DNA of 64,000 nt from Streptomyces liliifuscus (lineage in GTDB: Bacteria; Actinomycetota; Actinomycetes; Streptomycetales; Streptomycetaceae). The position numbers were made by a program, and so were the translations under genes. The notes beneath the pieces were generated by a model, which saw only the letters and a list, made by a program, of their open reading frames with translations, was not told the origin of the DNA and searched no databases. Positions 14,669-23,217 of the stretch are shown in pieces (the stretch's first letter is position 1; each line of letters starts with the position of its first letter). The stretch covers positions 9,858,001 to 9,922,000 of the forward strand of contig NZ_CP066831.1 of the NCBI RefSeq assembly GCF_016598615.1, in the 5' to 3' direction.

Positions 14669-17383
14669 ATGGCTGGGCTGGAGGAGAACGGTCCGGAACC
14701 GACCACGTCGTGCGCCGATCCCCAAGGAGACCCGTTCCTGCACACGCGGTTCGTGATCCCGGCGCGTCCCGCGACGTTTCTACGACGGGAGCGCCTGGTC
14801 AGGCATCTCGACCAGGCTCTGCGGACGCCGTTGACCATGGTCAGCGGGGCCGCGGGCGCCGGCAAGACCCTGCTGGCCGCCGACTGGGCCGCGCGAGGCG
14901 ACCGGCCCGTGGCCTGGCTCACCAACGACGCCACGGCCCAGGGCTGCGGCATGTTCTGGGCGTACTTCCTCCAGGCCCTGAGCGCCTCCGGTGTGCACCT
15001 GCCCGCCGAGGTCGGCTCCCCGGCCGACGCGAGCCGCGTGGACCAGACACTGCTGACGCGCCTCGCCGCGGGCCTGGGCGACCGGGACCGGCCCGTGATC
15101 GTGGTGCTCGACGAGTACGACCGTGTGACGGCGCCCGAGATCGCGGAGCAGCTGGAATTCGTCCTGCACCACGCGGGACGGGGCATGCGCCTGATCCTCG
15201 TCACCCGCACCGAGCCCCTGCTGCCGCTGCACCGCTATCGGGCGGTCGGCGACATGACCGAGATCAGGGCCGCGGAGCTGGCCTTCACCCCCGAGGAGGC
15301 GGCCGCGCTGCTGGAACTGCACGGACTGCGTGTGCCGGTGTCCGCCGCGCGGGCCCTCGTCGAGCGCACCCGGGGATGGGCCGCCGGACTGCGGCTGTGT
15401 GCCCTGGCCGCGCAGGAGAGCCCGGATCCGGAGACGTACCTCAAGGAGTTCGAGGTCGACCGCACCACGGTGGCCGACTTCCTGCTCGCGGAGGTGCTCA
15501 AGCGGCAGAGCCCCGAGGCGCAGGACCTCCTGCTGCGGGTCAGCGTCCTAGACCGCTTCGGTCCCGAGCTGGCGAACGCGCTGACCGGGCGAACCGATGC
15601 CGAGTCCGTCCTGGCCGGGCTGCACCGCGAGAACGCGTTCGTCGAGTACCTCGGGCACGCCCGCTACCGGCTCCACCCGCTGTTCGGGGAGATCCTCCAT
15701 GCCCATCTGCGGATGCGCTCTCCCGGTCTGGAACCCGAACTCCACCGACGGGCCGCGGCCTGGCTGCGGGACTCCGGATCCCTCGCGGAGACGCTCGGCC
15801 ACGGCGCCGCCGCGGGCGACTGGGAGTTCACCGCCGGAGCCCTCGTCGACGACCTCGCCATCGGCCAGCTCTTCACCGGTCTCCGCTCGGACCATCTGGC
15901 CGAGCTGTTCTCCGGGATGGGCCCCGAGGCCACGAGCCCCGCCACGGATCTCGTCCGGGCGGCCCGTGAGCTGGCGCGCAGCGACCTCGACCACGGCCTG
16001 GCCCACCTGCGGCACGCCGAACAGAGCCTGGCCGCGGAGGAGCGGACACCGGCAGGGGACGGCTCACCCGGCCTCGCGGCGGCCCGGTTGAGCTGCGCCC
16101 TGCTGGAGGCGCTGGCGGCCCGGCTGACCGGTTCGCCCGCACGGGCCGAGACGGCGGCGGAGACGGCCGCGGAACTCCAGCAGGAGGTACCCGCCCAGCT
16201 CCTCGACGCACACCCCGAACTGGCCGCCCTCCTGTCGACCCACCTCGGCTCGACACGGCTGTGGGCCGGGCGCTTCGAGGACGCAAGTGACGCCCTGAGC
16301 ACGGCGGTCGCCTGCTCCGGGGGAGCCTCGACGGCGCTACCGCGCGAGGAGTCCCTCGGTCATCTGGCTCTGATCGACTATCTGAACGGCTGGCCCGGCA
16401 AGGCGGAGCGCAAGGCCCTGGCGGCGACCAGTGAGACCGAACGGTTCAGCCTGAGGGAGGAGTCCGGCTCCGGCATCGAGCTGCTCGTCCTGGCCGCCGT
16501 GGCCGTCGACCGCAACGAACTCGACCGCGCCCAGGCCCTCCTCGACGCGGCGGCCGACTCCCATCACGGCATGCGGGACCCGGTGATGCGGGCGGGACGG
16601 GCCCTCGCCACCGCGCGGCTGCTCCTGGCCCGCGGCGAAACGCGTGCCGCGCTCGAAGCGGCGGAACCGGCCGTCGCCGCCGACGTGGTCTCACCGTGGT
16701 CAAAGGCGCACACGGCACTGGTGACCTCGGCCGCACACCTGGCGGAGGGCCGGCCGCAGACTGCCGCCGAACTGCTGCAGGAGGTGCCCGGCGACCAGCC
16801 GGCGTGTGTCGTCGGGGCCGCACGGGCCCAGCTCGCCGCGGGCCGGCCCGTCGAGGCGCTCGACCTGCTCGACCGAGTGCGCTCCGAGGGCCGTGCGGGG
16901 CCCGAGGGCCGTGCGGGTCCCGCGCTGACCGTCCGGGCCTTGTTGGTGCGGGCCCAGGCCGCGGACCACGCGGGGGACTCCGCCACCGCGCGCAGACTCG
17001 TCGCCCATGCCCTCCACGAGGCTCGGCGCGAGCGGCTGCGGCGCCCCTTCCTCGAAGCCGGACCGTGGATCCGGCCCCTGCTCGGCACGGTGCCGCTGCG
17101 CGGGCTGTCCGAGGGCTGGCTCACCCCCGGACCGCCGCCGTGCGCCGCGCCGCGGACTCGCCAGGGAGACCAGCCGCCGCCACCGGTCGTGGAGGAGCTG
17201 AGCGGACGCGAGCACGACGTACTGGAACGGCTCGCCCAGATGATGTCGACCGAGGAGATCGCCGCCGATCTGTATGTATCGGTGAACACGGTCAAGACCC
17301 ACCTCAAGAGCGTCTACCGGAAGCTGTCGGTGAACCGGCGCCACGACGCGGTGCACCGCGCGCGCGAGCTGCGGCTGCTGTGA
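14669..17383 (+). CDS. Large ATP-binding LuxR-family (LAL/MalT-like) regulator
   Basis: A regulator of about 904 residues. The N-terminal AAA/STAND-type NTPase has the Walker A motif GAAGAGKT near residues 60-67 and the Walker B motif VIVVLDEYD near 142. A long TPR-like helical region of Ala/Leu-rich repeats follows. The C-terminal LuxR helix-turn-helix is ELSGREHDVLERLAQMMSTE followed by VNTVKTHLKSVYRKLSVNRR. Its size and layout fit MalT-like regulators, which need ATP and an inducer. I take the ATG at 14669, with GGTGAG ahead; GTGs at 14654 and 14657 are alternatives. The target is unknown; the nearest downstream gene is an MFS transporter. Confidence 0.88.
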   Translation: MAGLEENGPEPTTSCADPQGDPFLHTRFVIPARPATFLRRERLVRHLDQALRTPLTMVSGAAGAGKTLLAADWAARGDRPVAWLTNDATAQGCGMFWAYFLQALSASGVHLPAEVGSPADASRVDQTLLTRLAAGLGDRDRPVIVVLDEYDRVTAPEIAEQLEFVLHHAGRGMRLILVTRTEPLLPLHRYRAVGDMTEIRAAELAFTPEEAAALLELHGLRVPVSAARALVERTRGWAAGLRLCALAAQESPDPETYLKEFEVDRTTVADFLLAEVLKRQSPEAQDLLLRVSVLDRFGPELANALTGRTDAESVLAGLHRENAFVEYLGHARYRLHPLFGEILHAHLRMRSPGLEPELHRRAAAWLRDSGSLAETLGHGAAAGDWEFTAGALVDDLAIGQLFTGLRSDHLAELFSGMGPEATSPATDLVRAARELARSDLDHGLAHLRHAEQSLAAEERTPAGDGSPGLAAARLSCALLEALAARLTGSPARAETAAETAAELQQEVPAQLLDAHPELAALLSTHLGSTRLWAGRFEDASDALSTAVACSGGASTALPREESLGHLALIDYLNGWPGKAERKALAATSETERFSLREESGSGIELLVLAAVAVDRNELDRAQALLDAAADSHHGMRDPVMRAGRALATARLLLARGETRAALEAAEPAVAADVVSPWSKAHTALVTSAAHLAEGRPQTAAELLQEVPGDQPACVVGAARAQLAAGRPVEALDLLDRVRSEGRAGPEGRAGPALTVRALLVRAQAADHAGDSATARRLVAHALHEARRERLRRPFLEAGPWIRPLLGTVPLRGLSEGWLTPGPPPCAAPRTRQGDQPPPPVVEELSGREHDVLERLAQMMSTEEIAADLYVSVNTVKTHLKSVYRKLSVNRRHDAVHRARELRLL

Positions 17384-17440
17384 GGACGTGGCCGCGTCTT
17401 CGGAGGCTGCCCGGGCGGGGGCCTTCGCGGGGTGTCCGGC

Positions 17441-17457
17441 TCGCCCGTGCGGGGTGA
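17441..17457. promoter_or_regulatory. 17-bp inverted repeat upstream of the MFS gene (site D)
   Basis: TCGCCCGTGCGGGGTGA, one mismatch from the TCACCY-N5-GGGTGA sites at 19829, 22341 and 24579. It ends 99 bases before the GTG at 17557, a distance like that at the other three sites. It is the weakest member of the set. Confidence 0.45.
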
Positions 17458-17556
17458 GGCGCGTGGCACGTTCTTCGGGTGCGATGGGGGTGGCGGCAGG
17501 GCATCGGCCCGTCGCTGCCCGGTGGATTTGGCCGGGTCCCGGGGCGACTCGGCGAG

Positions 17557-19203
17557 GTGGGCACCTTGAGGCACTGGCGGGCACTGATGGTCCTGGGTAC
17601 GGCCCAGTTCCTGATGGTCCTGGACACCTCCGTCATGAACGTGTCCATCAGCCAACTCGTGGAGGACTTCGACACCGAGGTCACCGCGATCCAGGCCGTC
17701 ATCACGCTGTACGCGCTGGTCATGGCCGCCTTCATGATCATCGGAGGCCGGCTCGGAGACATCTTCGGACGCCGTCGTCTGTTCCTGTTCGGGCTCGTCG
17801 TCTACGCCACGGGATCGGCCCTGACCGCCGCGGCCCCGACCCTTTGGGTCCTCGCGCTGGGCTGGTCGGTCATCGAAGGACTCGGCGCCGCGCTGGTGCT
17901 GCCCGCCATGGCTGCCCTGGTGGCCGAGGCCTACCGCGGGCGGGACAGGGCAGTCGCGTACGGCGTCATCGGCGGACTCGCCGGAGCAGGTATCGCGGTC
18001 GGCCCGCTGCTGGGCGGCTGGGTGACGACATACCTCACCTGGCGGCTGGTGTTCGCCGGTGAGGTCGTGGTCGTCCTGATCGTGCTCTGCTTCCACCGGG
18101 CGGTCACGGAAGAACCCAGGACCGGTCCGAGCCCCCGCCTGGACGGCGTCGGCGCCGCACTCTCGGCGACCGGCCTCGCGCTCGGCGTCCTAGGTGTGCT
18201 GCAGAGCGGCTCCTGGGGATGGGTGCAGCCCCGAAACCCGCCCTTCACCGTCCTCGGCTTCGCGCCGACGCTGTTCGTCGTCGCCGCCGGGGTCGCCGTG
18301 CTGGCCGCCTTCGTGCACTGGGAGAAACGGCGGGAGGCGAGCGGCGCCGAGCCCCTGGTGCATCTGCCCCTGCTGCACAAGCCCGCACTGCGATCCGGCC
18401 TCATGACGCTGGTGAGCCAGAACCTCATCCTGCTGGGGCTGTTCTTCACCATCCCGCTCTACCTGCAGGTGGTGCAGGGCTTCGACGCCTTCCAGACAGG
18501 TCTGCGACTGCTCCCGGTGTCCGTCACCATGCTCGCGGCCTCCATGGTCGCCGCCCGGCTCGGTCGGGCGGCCGGACCGCGCAGGGTGGTCCGACTGGCC
18601 CTGCTGACCCTCACCGGCTCCATCGTGTGGCTGCTGGCCACCATCGACCCGGTCATCGACGACGCGCAGTTCGCCGGAGCCATGGCCCTGCTCGGCGTGG
18701 GCATGGGCCTGCTCGCCTCGCAGCTGGGCAATGTCGTCCAGTCCAGCGTGGGCGAGGAGGAACGCAGCGAGGCCGGCGGACTGCAGTTCACCGCCCAGAA
18801 CCTGGGCTCCGCACTCGGCACGGCCCTCATCGGATCACTGCTCATCGGCGCCCTGGCCCATGCCTTCACCACCCAGGTGGACAAGAACCCGCAGCTTTCG
18901 GAGGAGGCCCGACAGCAGACCGGGGTCGCCCTCGAAGCCGGCATCACCTTCGTGCCCACCGACCAGGTGCGCTCGGCCGCCGAACGCGCCGGACTGCCGC
19001 CGTCCGAGGTCGACGCCCTCGGTGACTCGTACGCCTCGGCGCAGCTCGACGGCCTGAAGGCGGCGATCCTCGCCACCGGCGGAATCACACTCGCCAGTTT
19101 CCTGGTCACGCCGCATCTGCCGACCCGAGGGGCCGGCCGTCCGAAGCAACCCGACACCGGCACGCCCACCGGGGCGAGCAGCCCGACCGGCTCGACCGGC
19201 TGA
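17557..19203 (+). CDS. MFS drug-efflux transporter, DHA2 (14-TM) family
   Basis: A transporter of about 548 residues. It has the signature VLDTSVMNVSISQL in TM1, the motif A-like loop GGRLGDIFGRRRLF, and the antiporter motif C-like AGAGIAVGPLLGG in TM5, with roughly 14 hydrophobic segments as in EmrB/QacA transporters. The periplasmic loop before the last segment is charged. Start choice is uncertain: the ATG at 17479 gives a Pro/Gly-rich, unconserved extension; GTG 17557 and TTG 17566 (with AGGTGG five bases ahead) fit better. A 17-bp inverted repeat lies upstream. The substrate is unknown, presumably a drug or secondary metabolite. Confidence 0.88.
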   Translation: MGTLRHWRALMVLGTAQFLMVLDTSVMNVSISQLVEDFDTEVTAIQAVITLYALVMAAFMIIGGRLGDIFGRRRLFLFGLVVYATGSALTAAAPTLWVLALGWSVIEGLGAALVLPAMAALVAEAYRGRDRAVAYGVIGGLAGAGIAVGPLLGGWVTTYLTWRLVFAGEVVVVLIVLCFHRAVTEEPRTGPSPRLDGVGAALSATGLALGVLGVLQSGSWGWVQPRNPPFTVLGFAPTLFVVAAGVAVLAAFVHWEKRREASGAEPLVHLPLLHKPALRSGLMTLVSQNLILLGLFFTIPLYLQVVQGFDAFQTGLRLLPVSVTMLAASMVAARLGRAAGPRRVVRLALLTLTGSIVWLLATIDPVIDDAQFAGAMALLGVGMGLLASQLGNVVQSSVGEEERSEAGGLQFTAQNLGSALGTALIGSLLIGALAHAFTTQVDKNPQLSEEARQQTGVALEAGITFVPTDQVRSAAERAGLPPSEVDALGDSYASAQLDGLKAAILATGGITLASFLVTPHLPTRGAGRPKQPDTGTPTGASSPTGSTG

Positions 19204-19264
19204 TAGTTGGGCTCCGGCCGGCTGACCGATCGGCTACGGCCGGCCGACTTGGAGGGAGGCCGCG

Positions 19265-19783
19265 ATGTCCGAGGCCGAGCACACCGCGGCCCGAGCGGGC
19301 AGCGCCGAGCACCGGGCCCGTGCCGACTACACCGGTGCCGTCTACGGATCCATGCTCGCCGCCTCCGTGATCGTGGGCGCCGGCTCCCTGGGCGAGTTCC
19401 CCCGACTGGAACTGGTGCTGCTGCTGTTGCTCACCGGTGTGGCGTTCTGGATCGCGCATGTGCACGCCCAGCTGTTCGGGGCCCGGCTGGCGGAGCTCGG
19501 TCTCGACCGCCGGACCGTGCTGCGCGCGTGCCGTGACGAGTGGCCGATCGTCAAGGCCGCCGTCCCTCCTGCCGTCGCCGTCGCCGTCAGCCCGCTCCTG
19601 GGCCTCGACCTGTCGGGCTCCCTGTGGCTGGCCCTCGCGGTCGCCGTGGCGGGCCAGGTGGGCTGGTCGGCGGCCGCGGCACGACGGGCCGGGGCCTCGT
19701 GGCGCCTGGTGGCCACCACCGCCACGGTGAACCTGCTGCTCGGGCTGCTGATCATCGCGTTCAAGATCTACTTGACGCATTGA
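19265..19783 (+). CDS. Small integral membrane protein, uncharacterised
   Basis: A 172-residue protein. A hydrophilic N-terminus (residues 1-20) is followed by four to five predicted membrane segments, including LELVLLLLLTGVAFWIAHV and a C-terminal LLLGLLIIAFKIYL. GGAGGGAG precedes the ATG at 19265 at good spacing. No enzymatic motif is visible. It lies 61 bases after the MFS gene on the same strand and may be co-transcribed. Its stop codon falls inside an eight-base tandem repeat. Confidence 0.7.
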   Translation: MSEAEHTAARAGSAEHRARADYTGAVYGSMLAASVIVGAGSLGEFPRLELVLLLLLTGVAFWIAHVHAQLFGARLAELGLDRRTVLRACRDEWPIVKAAVPPAVAVAVSPLLGLDLSGSLWLALAVAVAGQVGWSAAAARRAGASWRLVATTATVNLLLGLLIIAFKIYLTH

Positions 19784-19804
19784 CGCATTGACGCATTGAC
19801 GCAG
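19773..19804. repeat. Octanucleotide tandem repeat across a stop codon
   Basis: Four tandem copies of TGACGCAT (the last is TGACGCAG). The stop codon of the preceding membrane-protein gene lies within the second unit. Confidence 0.9.
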
Positions 19805-19828
19805 GTGAAGCGCGTGCCGGACGGCGTA

Positions 19829-19845
19829 TCACCTCTACGGGGTGA
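19829..19845. promoter_or_regulatory. 17-bp inverted repeat upstream of the 65-residue protein gene (site A)
   Basis: TCACCTCTACGGGGTGA, followed by GGCCG. It ends 82 bases before the ATG at 19928. It belongs to a set with the same arms and five-base spacer at 22341 and 24579, and a near match at 17441. Confidence 0.6.
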
Positions 19846-19927
19846 GGCCGGGCGGTCCGCCGAGGCGGAGGATCGCACCGTAAGGCCGCAGCCCGCCTGT
19901 CCCAGGCCACCCGCGGGAGAGCAGCTC

Positions 19928-20125
19928 ATGCGCTACGAGATCCGCGTCGAAGGACACATGTCGGAGACACTGACGAGTGCCTTCCCGGAGCTGGATCACG
20001 TGATGATGTCCGGACACACGGTCCTGTACGGCTCCGTCATCGACGAGGCGCACCTGTACGGCCTGCTGGCCCGTTGCCGGTCGCTGGGACTACGGGTCCT
20101 GGAGATGCGCCAGCTGCCGGAGTGA
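19928..20125 (+). CDS. Small conserved-looking protein, uncharacterised
   Basis: A 65-residue soluble protein with a compact alpha/beta pattern: a first strand MRYEIRVEGHM, then SGHTVLYGSVIDEAHLYGLL, and a last strand GLRVLEMRQLP. The layout suggests an ACT-like or ferredoxin-like fold, but I recognise no family by name. CGGGAGAG lies ahead of the ATG. The 17-bp inverted repeat upstream implies it is regulated together with the HdeD and SHOCT genes downstream. Confidence 0.65.
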   Translation: MRYEIRVEGHMSETLTSAFPELDHVMMSGHTVLYGSVIDEAHLYGLLARCRSLGLRVLEMRQLPE

Positions 20126-20199
20126 CACGGCGTTCGGCCGCGTACGACGATCGGCACGATTCAGCCCGTACGTACGACGATCCGCACGAGCGGCAGTGG

Positions 20200-21609
20200 T
20201 CACAGGCTTTCCGCCCGGAGCCTGCCGGACGCGACAGCGGCGCCGAGTGCCTCGAAATCCCGCTCGTTCTGGTCGGCGTAGGCCTGGGCGAACTCGGCGA
20301 GCGCGCGGTCGAAGCGGTCGCTTCCGCCCAGGTAGGCGGCGATGGCCACCGGATCGCCCGAGCGGGCGTGGGCCCGCGCCAGACTGGCCCCGCACAACTG
20401 CGCGAACAGACGGAGCATGCCGGGATCCATGGTGTCCGGCCGCGCGATGCCCTTCCAGTCCTTCAACTGGCGTACGTAGAAGTCGCGCTCGCGCCCGTCG
20501 AGGCCCACGACATGGGTCCAGCCCAGGAAGATGTCACTGGTCGTCTGGATCAGCCGCTGTCCCGCCACCACCCGGCGGCCCTGGTTGTCGTAGCGTTCGC
20601 CGCCCGTGTGGGCGGCGAGGACCGACTCCTGCGCCTCCTTGGCCTGCAGCAGCAGCGGGTCGGAGTCGTCCCTGCCGAGGAGGAGCACGATCCAGCAGCG
20701 TGTCCCGACGCTGCCGACGCCCACCACCTTCCGGGCCATGTCGGCCAGGTGGTAGTGGCGCAGCAGGTGCCGGCGTTCGGACGACAGGGTCCGCTTGTAC
20801 CCGTCCAGGACGATCTGGAGCTCCTTCTCCTCGTCGCCCTCCGAGGAGTCCGGCAGCAGGTCCTGGAACGGGGTGATCAGTGGCGGGTCAGGTGCGATCC
20901 GCCGGCCCTCGGCCGTCATCCGGGTGAGTTTCGCGAAGGCCTGGAGCTGGGTGCGCGTACGGGCCCGCGTCGTCGCCTCGGCGGTACGACGCCTGGTCTC
21001 CTTGTCCATCGACGAGGCCTGCAGTTCCCGCAGTCGGTCGGCGTCGTCCTGGGCGTACCAGATGTCCAGGGTCCCCATGCCGGCGAACGTCCGCATCCGC
21101 TGCCGGTAGGCCCGCACGCAGGTCCGTACCGTGCCGTTCTGTTCCTTGACCGAGAAGCCGTTGGCCCGGCCGGCGATCGCGAAGCTCGCCGCCAGTCGCT
21201 TCACGTCCCATTCGAACGGCCCGGCGAGGGTCTCGTCGAAGTCGTTGATGTCGAAGACGAGATGACGTTCGGGCGAGGCCAGCAGCCGGAAGTTGAGCAG
21301 ATGGGCGTCCCCGCAGAGCTGAGCGGTCAGGCCGGTGTTCGGGACGGGACCGAGGTCCGTCGCCATGATCGACGCCGCGCCCCGGTAGAAGCGGAACGGG
21401 GATTCGAGCATGCGGCCGTAGCGGATGGGCACCAACTCGGGCAGCCGCGTGGCCGACTGACGCTCTATCACCTCGATGGGGTCGGGTCGTTCCTTCCCCG
21501 CCTCGAACCAGCCGTGGCACGAACGCGAGGCGCGCGTACGCGCCTGCCTTCCGTACGCGGCTCGCTCGGCCGGTGTCAGGGACGCGGTGAATGCGCTCGT
21601 TACGGCCAT
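20200..21609 (-). CDS. DUF2252 family protein (kinase-like fold)
   Basis: A 469-residue protein of the DUF2252 family. Conserved segments include FRFYRGAA near residue 70, CGDAHLLNF (a phosphotransferase-like catalytic loop) and VFDINDFDE (an Asp-Phe-Asp metal-binding motif), then GPFEWDVKRLAAS. The fold resembles aminoglycoside phosphotransferases, but the substrate is unknown. The C-terminal part has HARSGDPVAIAAYLG. The gene is followed by the convergent 65-residue ORF and preceded by a potassium channel gene on the same strand, with 40 bases between them, so these two probably form an operon. Confidence 0.85.
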   Translation of the reverse strand: MAVTSAFTASLTPAERAAYGRQARTRASRSCHGWFEAGKERPDPIEVIERQSATRLPELVPIRYGRMLESPFRFYRGAASIMATDLGPVPNTGLTAQLCGDAHLLNFRLLASPERHLVFDINDFDETLAGPFEWDVKRLAASFAIAGRANGFSVKEQNGTVRTCVRAYRQRMRTFAGMGTLDIWYAQDDADRLRELQASSMDKETRRRTAEATTRARTRTQLQAFAKLTRMTAEGRRIAPDPPLITPFQDLLPDSSEGDEEKELQIVLDGYKRTLSSERRHLLRHYHLADMARKVVGVGSVGTRCWIVLLLGRDDSDPLLLQAKEAQESVLAAHTGGERYDNQGRRVVAGQRLIQTTSDIFLGWTHVVGLDGRERDFYVRQLKDWKGIARPDTMDPGMLRLFAQLCGASLARAHARSGDPVAIAAYLGGSDRFDRALAEFAQAYADQNERDFEALGAAVASGRLRAESL

Positions 21610-21649
21610 GACTCACACCTCCTGTGCGCTGTTCCTGTGCCGAGGAGTC

Positions 21650-22258
21650 CTACTCCGGCGGTGGCTCCCGGCCCTGCCTCCGCAGACCCGCCCGGACCGC
21701 GCCCGCGAGCACCCGGGCGGCGACGCCCACGAGCATCAGTCCGCCGGCCATCTGGAGCATGGTCACCACGCGTCCCGTCTGGGACCGGGCCGCGATGTCG
21801 CCGAATCCGACGGTGGTGAACGTGGTCAGGGTGAAGTACAGCGCGTCGGTCCTGGTCAGCGGTTCGCTGAAGGAGCCCGGGGAGGAACGCTCCATGACGT
21901 AGTAGACGCAGGCGAACAGCACCAGATACAGCGCCAGCGTGGCGGACAGTGCCTCGACGGCCTTCAGACGGGGTGAGGGCGAGCGCACGATGGCCCGCAC
22001 CTCCCACAGGAAGACCAGGACGACCGCCAGCAGTCCGCAGGTGAGCAGCACCGTGGTGCGGGCCGTGCCTCGCCCGTCCAGGGGCAGCAGGTAGTACGCG
22101 GTGACGAGACCCACCGTGAGGCACACGGCCCGCACCACGGGCACGACTGTCTGCCGCCGCCCCGGACCCGGTCGTCTCCGGTACGCCGCCCGCTCGGACC
22201 GGGCGGACTCCGTCGGGGCGGCCACGGGATCTCTCCGGGCAGCCGCTCGATCATTCAT
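21650..22258 (-). CDS. Two-pore-loop-type potassium channel (ion_trans_2)
   Basis: A protein of about 202 residues. The N-terminal 40 residues are basic. Two hydrophobic segments follow (residues about 42-60 and 70-90), then the pore module: an outer helix LALYLVLFACVYYVM, the pore helix and selectivity filter TTVGFGDIAA, and the inner helix MLQMAGGLMLVGVAARVL. TVGFGD is the K+ selectivity signature. No cytoplasmic RCK domain is present. I start at MNDRAAARRD (22258). It shares an intergenic region with the HdeD gene containing inverted repeat B. Confidence 0.85.
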   Translation of the reverse strand: MNDRAAARRDPVAAPTESARSERAAYRRRPGPGRRQTVVPVVRAVCLTVGLVTAYYLLPLDGRGTARTTVLLTCGLLAVVLVFLWEVRAIVRSPSPRLKAVEALSATLALYLVLFACVYYVMERSSPGSFSEPLTRTDALYFTLTTFTTVGFGDIAARSQTGRVVTMLQMAGGLMLVGVAARVLAGAVRAGLRRQGREPPPE

Positions 22259-22340
22259 CTCGTGTCTCTTCGTCCTGGCGCGCCGCACGCCGACGCGTGT
22301 CCTGCCGCCCCCACCTCATCGCTCCGGCGGCCCGCACGGA

Positions 22341-22357
22341 TCACCCGCCGGGGGTGA
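22341..22357. promoter_or_regulatory. 17-bp inverted repeat between the K+ channel and HdeD genes (site B)
   Basis: TCACCCGCCGGGGGTGA, in the divergent promoter region. It ends 100 bases before the HdeD-like ATG at 22458 and lies about 83 bases upstream of the channel start at 22258. It could therefore serve both genes. Confidence 0.6.
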
Positions 22358-22457
22358 CCCGGTGGCCGACGAGGGGCGGGACGCTGGCCCTGCGATCCCC
22401 GTGTGCCGCCTCACCGGCGGCCCGGGAGCGACCCTCTCGATCGCGCCAGGAGGAGCC

Positions 22458-23162
22458 ATGACCGTCTCGCGTGATCCGGAACCGGGCACCGGACCGGCAC
22501 ACATGCCCGACGGGGCGGCCCATGCGTCCGACGGGCCGGACCGCATGCCCTACGGGGCGACCCCCGTCCCCGCAGCCGACCCCGCGGAGGTGCTGGCGAA
22601 ACTCGGGCGCTCCTGGACATGGGTCCTGGGCTCCGCGATCGCCACGCTGGTGCCGGGCATCCTGATCCTGGTCTGGCCGGACGGGACCCTGCACGTGGTG
22701 GCGGTCCTCCTCGGCCTGTATCTGCTCGTGACCGGGGCGTTCCGGTTCGTCGAGACCTTCGCCCGGGAAGAGCACGGCGAACGGCTGCCCGGACTGCTCC
22801 TCGCCGTGCTGTACGTCCTCGGCGGGGTGCTGTGCCTGCGGAACCCGCTGCAGACCATCGCCGCGCTCTCGCTGATCGTCGGGATCGTCTGGGTGGTGTC
22901 CGGCATTCTCACCCTCTACACGGCCCTGGCCGCCCGGGACCTGCCCCACCGGGGTTTCGTCCTCGGCATCGCGGTGATCGGCATCGTCGCGGGGATCGTG
23001 GTGCTGGCCCTGCCCTCCGAGTCCGCCCGGGCACTGACCCGCCTGCTCGGACTGTGGCTCGTCCTGCTCGGCCTGGCCGAGGTGGCCCTCGCCCTCGCCT
23101 GGCGCGCCGCACTCCGCAGGGCCGGCATCACGGGGCCGCACGACCCCGCCCGGACCACCTGA
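22458..23162 (+). CDS. HdeD-family membrane protein
   Basis: A 234-residue protein. The N-terminal 48 residues are hydrophilic, with an internal repeat (HMPDGAAHASDGPDRMPYGA). Six hydrophobic segments follow in the HdeD/DUF308 pattern, for example PGILILVWPDGTLHVVAVLL, then RNPLQTIAALSLIVGIVWVV, and a final GLAEVALALAWRA. HdeD proteins are linked to acid and general stress, but the mechanism is unknown. AGGAGGAG lies just before the ATG at 22458. A 17-bp inverted repeat is upstream, and another membrane-protein gene follows 55 bases on. Confidence 0.85.
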   Translation: MTVSRDPEPGTGPAHMPDGAAHASDGPDRMPYGATPVPAADPAEVLAKLGRSWTWVLGSAIATLVPGILILVWPDGTLHVVAVLLGLYLLVTGAFRFVETFAREEHGERLPGLLLAVLYVLGGVLCLRNPLQTIAALSLIVGIVWVVSGILTLYTALAARDLPHRGFVLGIAVIGIVAGIVVLALPSESARALTRLLGLWLVLLGLAEVALALAWRAALRRAGITGPHDPARTT

Positions 23163-23217
23163 GACCCAGCTCGAAGCGGCCGGGGAGGGGGGCGTCACCC
23201 GCGACCAAGGAGGAGCC

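Noticed and set aside
19773..19804. Attachment site or CRISPR-like repeat
   Set aside because: The unit is only eight bases with no spacers, integrase or tRNA nearby; it is a simple tandem repeat.
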